Shown: one piece after another, positions 1 through 6,934 of the stretch | Layout of the letters: every line of letters begins with the position of its first letter | Numbering within the stretch: the stretch's first letter is position 1 | NCBI RefSeq assembly: GCF_020697055.1 | Contig: NZ_JAJFBP010000004.1 | Span: forward strand, 1 to 64,000 | DNA from: Panacagrimonas sp. | GTDB lineage: Bacteria > Pseudomonadota > Gammaproteobacteria > Nevskiales > Nevskiaceae | Length of the DNA stretch: 64,000 nucleotides | Direction of reading: 5' to 3' | Program-made: the position numbers and the translations under genes | Notes under the pieces: generated by a model | What the model saw: only the letters and a program-made list of their open reading frames with translations | What the model was told of the DNA's origin: nothing | Databases searched by the model: none

Positions 1-2111
1 TGGGCCGCAACGATCTGCGCTCGCGCCTGGGGCAGCTGCTGCGCGAGCGGCGCATCGTCAGCGTCGTGGGGCCGGCCGGCACCGGCAAGACGCGGCTGGT
101 GCTCGAGGTCGGAGGCGATCTGCTGCCGTTCTTTCGCGACGGCGTGTGGCGGATCGACCTGCGATCGGCCGGCGACCTCGACGCAGTGGCGCGAGCCTGC
201 GCCGAGGCCCTGGGCGTTGCCGAGGAGCGCGATCGCGACCTGCTCGACTCGGTCGCCTCGTTCCTGGAGACGCGTGCCGCATTGCTGATCCTGGATGCGT
301 GCGAGCGCGCGGGCGGCGCCGCGGCGCGTGCCGCGGCGGTACTGACCAGCGCGCCCGAGGTGCGGGTGCTGGCGACTTCGCGCGAACCGCTGCAGGTCAC
401 CGGCGAGCAGACGCTGCGATTGGGCCCGCTGGCCACGCGCGCCGAACGCGGCGGACTGTCGGAAGCCGCGCACCTGCTGGTCGAGCGCATCCGCGCGCGC
501 GATCCGGGACAGGCGATCGACGACGACCGCGCGACGGCGATCGATGCGATCTGCGCGAGTCTCGACGGCTCGCCGCTGGCGCTGGAACTGGTCGCCCCGC
601 GCGTGCGCGCGCTGCCGCTGCAGTCGATCGCGCGGCAGCTCGAAAACCGCTTCCGCGCGCTGTCGGAGCGCGCCGGTGACGGGCGCGCGCGACTGCAGAT
701 GCTGCGCGAGACGCTCGAGTGGAGCCTGGAGCTGCTGGCGCCGGCCGAGCGACGGCTGTTCGAACGCCTGTCGCAGTTCGCCGAGGGATTGGAGCGGTCC
801 GCCGCGCTGGCGGTGTGCGCCGGCGAAGGCCTGGAGGCCGGCGAGATCCCGCTGCTGTTGGGACCGCTGCTCGACGCGTCGCTGGTGGACGAGCTCGCGG
901 ATGCCTCGGACGGTGGGTCGAGCCGCTACGTCGTGTCGCGCGCGCTGCGCGAGTTCGCGGCGGAGATGCGCCGGCCAGGCGATCAGTCGCAGGTCCAGCA
1001 GCGCTTCCTGGAGTGGGCGCTGGCGCTGGCGGAGAACGCCGCGGACGGATCGCCCGAAGGGATGGGGCGCCTGCTGCGCGAGCAGGACAACCTCGAGGCG
1101 GCGCTGGAGACCGGGCATCGGCTGGAACTGCACGAACCCGTCGCGCGGCTGACCGCGGCACTGACGCCGTTCTGGATCCGTCGCGGCCGATGGCGCGAAG
1201 GCCTGGCCTGGGCCGAGCGCGCCGAGCGCCTGGCGCCACTCGATCGCCGCGTGCGCGCGCCGCTGCTGATCGCATTGGGCGCGCTGCTGCGCGCGTCCGA
1301 TCCGACGCGCGCCGAAGGTGTGCTGCGCGAGGGCCTGGCGCTGGCGGTGCAGTCCGACGACCGCGTGCTGCCGATCGAGGCGCTGCATCAGCTCGCCGCG
1401 CTTGCGCGCGACCGGGGCGACTTCGCCGGCACCGAGTCGCTGCTGCGTGAACAGATCGCGCAGCTCGGGGAACTGGACGATCCGCTGCGCCGATTCCGCG
1501 CGGAGACGGAGCTGGCCACGCTGCTGCTGCAGGACGGGCGCGCGGAACAGGCGGTCGCCGCATTGCGGATGCGACTGGCCGAGGCGGAGACGCGCGGCTG
1601 GCGCTTCGATCGCGCGCGCCTTTCCAACAACCTCGCGGTGGGGCTGATCGAGCTCGGCCAGCACGCCGAGGCCCTGCGGATGGCCAGTGCCGGCGCCGAC
1701 CTGTTTCGCGAGCTCGGCAGTCTCGAGGGCGTGGCGCACCTGATGTCCACCGCGGGCCTGGCGCTGATGCGCGGCGGCGATCCGATGCAGGCGCGCCGAC
1801 ATTTCATCGAGGTGGGACGCATCGCGCTCGAAGTCGGCGCCTCGCCCCTGGCGCCCGAGGCGCTGGATCGGCTCGCCGCGCTGGAGATCGAGGACGGACG
1901 CGAGCGCGCGGGCGCCCGCTATCTGTATGCGGCTGACGCGCTCTACGCGCGCATCGGCCACGAGCGCGAGCGCGCCGATCGCGCGCTGCGCGAATCGCTG
2001 CAGGTCCGGCTCGATGCGCGGCTCGACGCGGACACGCTCGCGCGCATCCAGGTCGACGCGATGATGCAGGCGCGCAACGTGCTGAGCGAGGCGGTCGGCA
2101 CGTCCACCTGA
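1..2111 (+). CDS. STAND-type ATPase with TPR-like C-terminus, 5' partial
   Basis: The reading frame is open from base 3, so the gene begins before the window and the N-terminal effector or DNA-binding domain is missing. The visible part starts just before a Walker A motif (GPAGTGKTRL, about bases 69-98). It continues through a Walker B-like stretch (ALLILDACE), the motif LATSREPL and the segment DGSPLALELVAPRVRAL. This order is typical of NB-ARC/STAND ATPases found in AfsR-like or winged-helix regulators and some adenylate cyclase-like sensors. The remaining ~380 residues are Ala/Leu/Glu-rich helical repeats resembling TPRs. Family knowledge suggests a regulator that oligomerises on ligand or protein binding. 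The missing N-terminus would decide whether it binds DNA. Stop TGA at 2109-2111. Confidence 0.75.
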   Translation, partial: GRNDLRSRLGQLLRERRIVSVVGPAGTGKTRLVLEVGGDLLPFFRDGVWRIDLRSAGDLDAVARACAEALGVAEERDRDLLDSVASFLETRAALLILDACERAGGAAARAAAVLTSAPEVRVLATSREPLQVTGEQTLRLGPLATRAERGGLSEAAHLLVERIRARDPGQAIDDDRATAIDAICASLDGSPLALELVAPRVRALPLQSIARQLENRFRALSERAGDGRARLQMLRETLEWSLELLAPAERRLFERLSQFAEGLERSAALAVCAGEGLEAGEIPLLLGPLLDASLVDELADASDGGSSRYVVSRALREFAAEMRRPGDQSQVQQRFLEWALALAENAADGSPEGMGRLLREQDNLEAALETGHRLELHEPVARLTAALTPFWIRRGRWREGLAWAERAERLAPLDRRVRAPLLIALGALLRASDPTRAEGVLREGLALAVQSDDRVLPIEALHQLAALARDRGDFAGTESLLREQIAQLGELDDPLRRFRAETELATLLLQDGRAEQAVAALRMRLAEAETRGWRFDRARLSNNLAVGLIELGQHAEALRMASAGADLFRELGSLEGVAHLMSTAGLALMRGGDPMQARRHFIEVGRIALEVGASPLAPEALDRLAALEIEDGRERAGARYLYAADALYARIGHERERADRALRESLQVRLDARLDADTLARIQVDAMMQARNVLSEAVGTST

Positions 2112-2317
2112 GGCGCGCCGCGCCGGCACGGCATGTTCACGCACATGTGATCGCGGTCGCCGTGCACTGACGTTGCGAACGCTGCGTTGCGTCGTGATCG
2201 CGAATGACGGGCGCGACCCGCTGAGGGATCATGCGCGCCGCTGGAGGAGCGTTTCACCATCGCCAACCGCCCGTCACCAGACCCCGAAGGGGCGATGGCG
2301 GGCCGCAGCACGAGGGC

Positions 2318-3724
2318 ATGTTCGTGGACGCGCTATTGCTGTCGCGGATCCAGTTCGGTTTCACCATCGGATTCCACATCCTGTTTCCCACGTTGACGAT
2401 CGGTCTGGCGTGGTTCCTGGTCTTCTTCGAGTCGCGGTGGCGTCGCACGGGCCGCGATCACTGGATCGAGCTCTACCGGTTCTGGGTGAAGATCTTCGCG
2501 CTCACGTTCGGCATGGGCGTGGTGTCCGGGCTGGTGCTCAGCTACCAGTTCGGCACCAACTTCTCGCGCTTCTCGGAGATGGCGGGACCGGTGATGGGAC
2601 CGCTACTGTCGGCCGAGGTGCTTTCGGCGTTCTTCGTCGAGGCGGGCTTTCTCGGGATCATGCTGTTCGGCTGGAGCAAGGTCGGTCCGCGGCTGCACTT
2701 CCTTGCGACGTTGCTGGTCGCGGTGGGCACGACCAATTCTGCGTTCTGGATCCTGTCGGCGAACAGTTTCATGCACACGCCGCAGGGTGCGGAGTGGATC
2801 GACGGTCGCCTGGTGCCCGTCGATTGGTGGGCCGTGGTGTTCAACCCCTCGTTCCCGTATCGGCTCGCGCACATGCTGCTGGCATCGGCGATCACGAGCG
2901 CGCTAGTGATCGCGGGCGGCTCGGCGTGGTGCCTGCATCGCGGCCTATACCGCGACGCCGGACTCGCCGGCATCAAGGCGGCGATCACCGCGCTCGCGCT
3001 CGCCGCGCCGCTGCAGATCGCCGCGGGGGACCTGCATGGCCTCAACGTGCGCGAGCACCAGCCGATGAAGGTGGCGGCGATGGAAGGCCTGTGGGAGACG
3101 CGTCACGGCGCACCGCTGCTGCTGTTCGCGCTGCCCGACCAGGCGCAGCAGAAGAATCACTTCGCGATCGAGATTCCGAAACTCGGCAGCATCATCCTGG
3201 CGCACGATCCGGACGGCGAAATCCTGGGCCTCGACGAGGTCGCACCCGCCGATCAGCCGCCGGTGATCCCGGTGTTCTTCGGCTTTCGCGTGATGGTGGG
3301 GCTGGGGCTGTGGTTTCTGCTGCTCGCGGCGCTGGGCGTGCTGACGTGGATGCGCGGGCGCCTGGAACGCGCCTCGATGCTGCGGCGCCTGCTGATGTTC
3401 TCCACGCCGCTGGGTTTCGTGGCCACGCTCGCAGGATGGATCGTGGCCGAGACCGGACGCCAGCCGTGGACCGTGCACGGCATGATCCGCACCGCCGACA
3501 GCCTGTCGCCGGTGCCGGCGGCATCGGTGGCCACGTCACTGGCATTGTTCGTCGTGGTCTACGGCGTGCTGCTGGCGAGCTATCTCTACTTCGTGCTCGC
3601 GCTGGTCCGGCGCGGGCCCGCGTTGCCTACCGATCACCCCGAGGCGATCCGCGGCGCGCGCGCTGGCGAACTGCTGCCGGCCAATCCCCAGGAAGTGGTG
3701 CACACCACCGGAGCCCGCGCGTGA
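2318..3724 (+). CDS. cydA: Cytochrome bd-type ubiquinol oxidase subunit I (CIO type)
   Basis: Subunit I of a bd-type quinol oxidase in the inner membrane, which binds hemes b558, b595 and d and reduces O2 to water. The frame is open upstream, but the family N-terminus starts at ATG 2318 (MFVDALLLSRIQFGFT), preceded by GAGGG; this gives 468 residues. Visible landmarks are His20 in FTIGFHILF (heme b595 ligand position), the His in SFPYRLAHMLL (b558 ligand position), the quinol-loop region with GDLHG, and GWIVAETGRQPW. The Q-loop is short, as in cyanide-insensitive oxidases (CioA), not the long E. coli type. Its TGA overlaps the GTG of cydB (GTGA), so the two are translationally coupled. No FNR-like site was recognised upstream. 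Confidence 0.95.
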   Translation: MFVDALLLSRIQFGFTIGFHILFPTLTIGLAWFLVFFESRWRRTGRDHWIELYRFWVKIFALTFGMGVVSGLVLSYQFGTNFSRFSEMAGPVMGPLLSAEVLSAFFVEAGFLGIMLFGWSKVGPRLHFLATLLVAVGTTNSAFWILSANSFMHTPQGAEWIDGRLVPVDWWAVVFNPSFPYRLAHMLLASAITSALVIAGGSAWCLHRGLYRDAGLAGIKAAITALALAAPLQIAAGDLHGLNVREHQPMKVAAMEGLWETRHGAPLLLFALPDQAQQKNHFAIEIPKLGSIILAHDPDGEILGLDEVAPADQPPVIPVFFGFRVMVGLGLWFLLLAALGVLTWMRGRLERASMLRRLLMFSTPLGFVATLAGWIVAETGRQPWTVHGMIRTADSLSPVPAASVATSLALFVVVYGVLLASYLYFVLALVRRGPALPTDHPEAIRGARAGELLPANPQEVVHTTGARA

Positions 3725-4749
3725 TCGACCTGAGCCTGATCCTCGCCGGCGTCATCGTGTTCGGCGTCGGCGCGTACGTGATCCTGGATGGATTCGACCT
3801 GGGCGTCGGCATCCTCTTTCCCTGGATGCCCGACGACGCCGCGCGCGATCTGGCGATCACCAGCATCGCGCCCGTGTGGGACGGCAACGAGACCTGGCTG
3901 ATCCTGGGCGGCGCGGTGCTGTTCGCGGCCTTCCCGCTGGCGTACGCGGTGGTCCTGCCCGCGTTCTACATCCCGATCATGTCGCTGCTGTTCGCGCTGA
4001 TCTTCCGCGGCGTGGCGTTCGAGTTCCGCGTCAAGGCGCTCACGAGCAAGCCCTGGTGGACGCGAGCCTTCGTCGCAGGTTCCACGCTTGCGGCCTTCTC
4101 GCAGGGCCTGCTGCTCGGCGGCCTGCTCGAAGGCGTGCAGGTCGGACCGGGCGAGCCCGCATCCAAGATCGCGCTGCAGTTCACCGGCGGCGCTTTCGAC
4201 TGGCTGACGCCGTTCTCGGTGGTCGTGGGCCTGGGCGTGGTCGCCGGTTACGCGCTGCTCGGCGCCACCTGGCTGAACATGAAGACGCAGCACGGCCTGC
4301 GCGACTGGTCGCGGCGGATCGCGCATCGCGCATTGATCGGGTCGTTGATCGCGCTGGCGGTGGTCAGCATCTACACGCCGCTCAAGTACGACTGGATCGC
4401 CGAGCGCTGGTTCGGCGAGATGCGCTGGCTGAGCCTGTCGCCGGTGCCGCTGATGACGGGCGTGGTCGCGTTCTCGCTGTATCGCGAGCTCAACCACGGA
4501 TCGCACTACCCGCCGTTCTTCTATGCGATCGCGCTGTTCCTGCTCGGCTACTTCGGCATCGGCATCAGCCTGTGGCCGCACGTGGTGCCGCCAGCGCTCG
4601 ACATCTGGGAGGCGGCGGCGCCGCGGCAGAGCCAGGTGTTCGTGCTGATCGTGCTGGCCCTGAGCCTGCCGATGGTCCTAATCTACACCGCGTACGCCTA
4701 CTGGGTGTTCCGCGGCAAGGTGGAGCAGGGCGCGGGCTATGCACACTGA
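3721..4749 (+). CDS. cydB: Cytochrome bd-type ubiquinol oxidase subunit II (CIO type)
   Basis: Subunit II of the quinol oxidase, an integral membrane partner of CydA that is structurally needed for oxidase assembly. It has 342 residues from GTG 3721, overlapping the cydA stop by four bases. Recognisable family motifs are ILDGFDLGVGIL near the N-terminus and WDGNETWLILGG around residues 50-62, followed by multiple hydrophobic segments. The C-terminus ends in a final membrane span and AYAYWVFRGKVEQG. The next small gene starts inside its last codons (ATG 4739), which extends the coupling. With a short-Q-loop CydA and a downstream DUF2474 protein, the enzyme is best called CioAB-like. Confidence 0.95.
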   Translation: MIDLSLILAGVIVFGVGAYVILDGFDLGVGILFPWMPDDAARDLAITSIAPVWDGNETWLILGGAVLFAAFPLAYAVVLPAFYIPIMSLLFALIFRGVAFEFRVKALTSKPWWTRAFVAGSTLAAFSQGLLLGGLLEGVQVGPGEPASKIALQFTGGAFDWLTPFSVVVGLGVVAGYALLGATWLNMKTQHGLRDWSRRIAHRALIGSLIALAVVSIYTPLKYDWIAERWFGEMRWLSLSPVPLMTGVVAFSLYRELNHGSHYPPFFYAIALFLLGYFGIGISLWPHVVPPALDIWEAAAPRQSQVFVLIVLALSLPMVLIYTAYAYWVFRGKVEQGAGYAH

Positions 4750-4861
4750 GACGCCTTCGCGCGAGGGCGTTCGGCGCCTGCTCTGGTTCGTCGCGATCTG
4801 GGCCGCGGGTGTGCTGGTGCTCGGCGCGGTGACGTGGGTGTTCCGCGCGATGTTCGGCTGA
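4739..4861 (+). CDS. Small DUF2474-like oxidase accessory membrane protein
   Basis: A 40-codon ORF overlapping the end of cydB by 11 bases, with stop TGA at 4859-4861. It encodes a short charged N-terminus, then one hydrophobic helix (LLWFVAIWAAGVLVLGAVTW) and a short basic tail. The position directly after CioB, the size and the single helix with a W..IW..G pattern match the DUF2474 family of tiny proteins that follow cyanide-insensitive oxidase genes. They are analogous to CydX, the third subunit of E. coli bd oxidase. A role as an assembly or stability subunit is inference. It stops two bases before the convergent hvfC stop, leaving no room for a terminator. Confidence 0.75.
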   Translation: MHTETPSREGVRRLLWFVAIWAAGVLVLGAVTWVFRAMFG

Positions 4862-4863
4862 GA

Positions 4864-5640
4864 TCAGCCGGCGCGCCGCGTGCCGAGCACGATGTCGCGC
4901 TCGCGCAGCGTGGAGAGCATCTCGCGGCCCGCATCGACGATCGTCTGCGGTTGCGGGTGCGACAGCTCGCCGGCGATCTGCAGCAGCAGCGCGCGGCCCG
5001 TGGACGAGGGCTGCTCGTCGATCAGCTGCAGCAGGCGCGCCGTCACCGCGTTGATCTCCATGAAGCGCACGTCGTCCTGGCGCGTGCGGTGCACGACCAG
5101 ATAGGTCGGCTGCTCCGGCGGCGTGGAGGGCCGATGCGCGGGGCCGATCCGGTGCACCGGCCACGTGTACGCCTGCGCCCAGGCCAGCGGTGACACCACC
5201 GGCGGTGCCTCGAGCGGATCGCCGTTCGGGTCCACCAGCGCCGGCGTCGGATCGTCCTGCGCGATCGACAGCGCCAGTTCCACCCACTCGTAGTGCGCCA
5301 GTTCGGCGATGAACGCCGGATCGTCCGGATGGGGTCCGCGCTCGTGTTCGAGGAAGTGCAGGAACTCCTCGGCGAGGCGATGGAACTGCGGCGCCTTCGA
5401 GACGTGGCGGGCGTAGAAGTCGCGCACGCGCGCATGCCACGCGGCGTCGTCGGAAAGGCGGCGCAGCACCGGAAAGGCGGTGGCGAGAAAATCCTCGACG
5501 TTGTTGTAGAACAGCTCGCGATAGATCTTCAGCCGCCGGTCCTCGAGGCCCGCGGGCGCGGCATGGCGCTGGGGATCGCGCAGGTGCGCGGCGAATGCGC
5601 GCTGCACCGCCCGGAAATCAGGTGGCGGCGATGCGCTCAC
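4864..5640 (-). CDS. hvfC: HvfC/BufC-type DUF2063 partner protein of RiPP maturation
   Basis: A 258-residue DUF2063 protein starting at GTG 5640 and overlapping the end of the DUF692 gene by 23 bases. The N-terminal ~90 residues (PDFRAVQRAFAAHLRDP, then YRELFYNNVEDFLATAFPVL and FYARHVSKAPQFHRLAEEF) carry the family signature; the C-terminal half is a second, less conserved domain. In methanobactin, bufferin and Hvf systems a partner of this type (MbnC, BufC, HvfC) binds the precursor peptide and forms a complex with the multinuclear iron oxidase. The old database label DNA-binding domain does not reflect this role. The placement as third gene after precursor and enzyme supports the call. Activity on this precursor is inferred. 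Confidence 0.88.
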   Translation of the reverse strand: MSASPPPDFRAVQRAFAAHLRDPQRHAAPAGLEDRRLKIYRELFYNNVEDFLATAFPVLRRLSDDAAWHARVRDFYARHVSKAPQFHRLAEEFLHFLEHERGPHPDDPAFIAELAHYEWVELALSIAQDDPTPALVDPNGDPLEAPPVVSPLAWAQAYTWPVHRIGPAHRPSTPPEQPTYLVVHRTRQDDVRFMEINAVTARLLQLIDEQPSSTGRALLLQIAGELSHPQPQTIVDAGREMLSTLRERDIVLGTRRAG

Positions 5641-6478
5641 GCGGATGTCGATCCTGGATGCGCCGGACGTGGCCCAGCTCGCCCAGCAGTTCGGGCAGTG
5701 GCGGAATGTTGAAGTCGCGCTCGAGCAGCGTTGGCACGGCGCGACCGATCCGCGTGTAGGCGTGATCGAGCAGCGTCCACACCGGATCGATCACGGGTGA
5801 GCCGTGCGTGTCCACGCGCAGGTCCTCGGCCTCCTCGTAGTGCCCCGCCACGTGCACGTAGCGCACGCGCTCCAGCGGCAGGCCGTCGAGAAAGGCGACC
5901 GGGTCGTAGCGATGGTTGATGCTGTTGACCCAGAGGTTGTTCACGTCGAGCAGCAGGTCGCAGTCGGCGCGCTCGAGCACGGCGCGGATGAAGTCGATCT
6001 CGCTCATCTGCTGCGCCGGCGCGGCGTAGTAGCTGGCGTTCTCCAGCGCGATGCGGCGCTCGAGGATGTCCTGCACGCGGCGCACGCGCGCGGCGACGTG
6101 CTCGACCGCCTCGTCGGTGAAGGGGATGGGCATCAGGTCGTACAGGTGCCCATCGTCCGAGCAGAACGTCAGGTGCTCGGTGTAGTCGTGGATGCCGTGC
6201 TGATCGAGGAAGACCTTGAGCTCGCGAACGAAGCCTTCGTCCAGCGGCGCCGGGCTCCCGATGGAGAGCGACAGCCCGTGCGTGACGAATTCGAAGCGCT
6301 CGGTGAAGGCGCGGAACTGGCGACCGAGCCGGCCGCCGACGCCCATCCAGTTCTCGGGCGCCACTTCGAGGAAGCCGATGCCCTCCGGATCGGGAACGGC
6401 ATCGGCAAGCGGGCCCATCAGCGCCCGCCGCAGACCGAGGCCCGCGCCGCGCACATGAGGCGTGATCGACGCGGACAT
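5618..6478 (-). CDS. hvfB: HvfB-type DUF692 multinuclear iron oxidative enzyme
   Basis: A 286-residue DUF692 family enzyme with a TIM-barrel fold. The start ATG 6478 fits the family N-terminus; the frame is open further upstream, but without homology-like sequence. The metal-ligand pattern of MbnB/HvfB/TglH is intact: THGLSLSIG, YTEHLTFCSDDG, ALENASYY, DLLLDVNNLWVNS, YVHVAGHYE, VDTHGSPV and LERDFNIPPL supply the His, Asp, Glu and Asn positions. Known members use a di- or tri-iron centre and O2 to convert Cys residues to oxazolone/thioamide or related groups. Here the substrate is predicted to be the Cys-rich peptide encoded just upstream. The gene overlaps hvfC by 23 bases, implying coupled synthesis of the two partners. 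Confidence 0.93.
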   Translation of the reverse strand: MSASITPHVRGAGLGLRRALMGPLADAVPDPEGIGFLEVAPENWMGVGGRLGRQFRAFTERFEFVTHGLSLSIGSPAPLDEGFVRELKVFLDQHGIHDYTEHLTFCSDDGHLYDLMPIPFTDEAVEHVAARVRRVQDILERRIALENASYYAAPAQQMSEIDFIRAVLERADCDLLLDVNNLWVNSINHRYDPVAFLDGLPLERVRYVHVAGHYEEAEDLRVDTHGSPVIDPVWTLLDHAYTRIGRAVPTLLERDFNIPPLPELLGELGHVRRIQDRHPRERIAAT

Positions 6479-6531
6479 CGGAGATTGACCCAGCGCTAGC
6501 GGACGAGCGACGGGTGGGGGGTGAGGCGGTT

Positions 6532-6828
6532 CTACTTCTTTTCGCCGCACTTGCCCTCGCCGCATTTGCCTTCACCGCACTTGCCTTCGCCGGCCTTCTT
6601 GTCGTGGCCGGTCTTCTCGCCGTTGTCCGCGCCTTTCTTCTCGCCCATCTCGGCGCCCTTGTTCTCGCCGCACTTGTGCTCGCCGGCCTTGTCGTCGCCG
6701 GCGGACGCGACCATGTAGCCGGCGCCCAGGTCGCTGGCCTGGAACACCGAAGCCTGTGCGGCGGGGCCGGCGAGGACGAAGGCGGCACCGAGGACGACGG
6801 CCAGCGGCTTCTTCTTGATGCTGATCAT
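6532..6828 (-). CDS. hvfA: HvfA-type RiPP precursor with EGKCG motifs
   Basis: A 98-residue precursor. Residues 1-26 form a Sec signal peptide (basic start, hydrophobic core, cleavage after AAQA). Residues 49-79 are a Lys/Glu/Gly-rich spacer. The C-terminus carries three consecutive EGKCG repeats (residues 81-95), and a related EHKCG lies at 50-54, giving four Cys in all. The EGKCG pentapeptide is the modification motif reported for Haemophilus HvfA, where Cys is converted to an oxazolone/thioamide pair that binds copper. A strong Shine-Dalgarno (AAGGAG, eight bases before ATG) fits abundant expression. The product would be exported to the periplasm. Modification of this peptide is inferred from motif and neighbours. 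Confidence 0.9.
   Translation of the reverse strand: MISIKKKPLAVVLGAAFVLAGPAAQASVFQASDLGAGYMVASAGDDKAGEHKCGENKGAEMGEKKGADNGEKTGHDKKAGEGKCGEGKCGEGKCGEKK
6544..6588 (-). repeat. Three tandem EGKCG-coding repeats in hvfA
   Basis: Three adjacent 15-base units each encode EGKCG at the C-terminus of the hvfA product. These are the predicted core modification sites. A fourth diverged unit (EHKCG) lies about 80 bases upstream in the gene. Confidence 0.85.
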
Positions 6829-6934
6829 GTGAATGCTCCTTGAGAGACGACGTGGACGGCCTCGATCGGGCCTTCGTGGTGAGGGTGAATCAATCCGCCT
6901 GTACGACAGATGGACGGAGCATGCCCCGGAATGG

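Noticed and set aside
2173-3720. Reading the cydB frame as a single 858-residue protein with an upstream extension
   Set aside because: The upstream part overlaps cydA in another frame and is Arg-rich noise; cydB begins at GTG 3721 with family sequence.
4739-4861. Calling the small oxidase protein CydX
   Set aside because: CydX belongs to long-Q-loop E. coli type oxidases; here the short-Q-loop CydA and the sequence pattern fit DUF2474 better.
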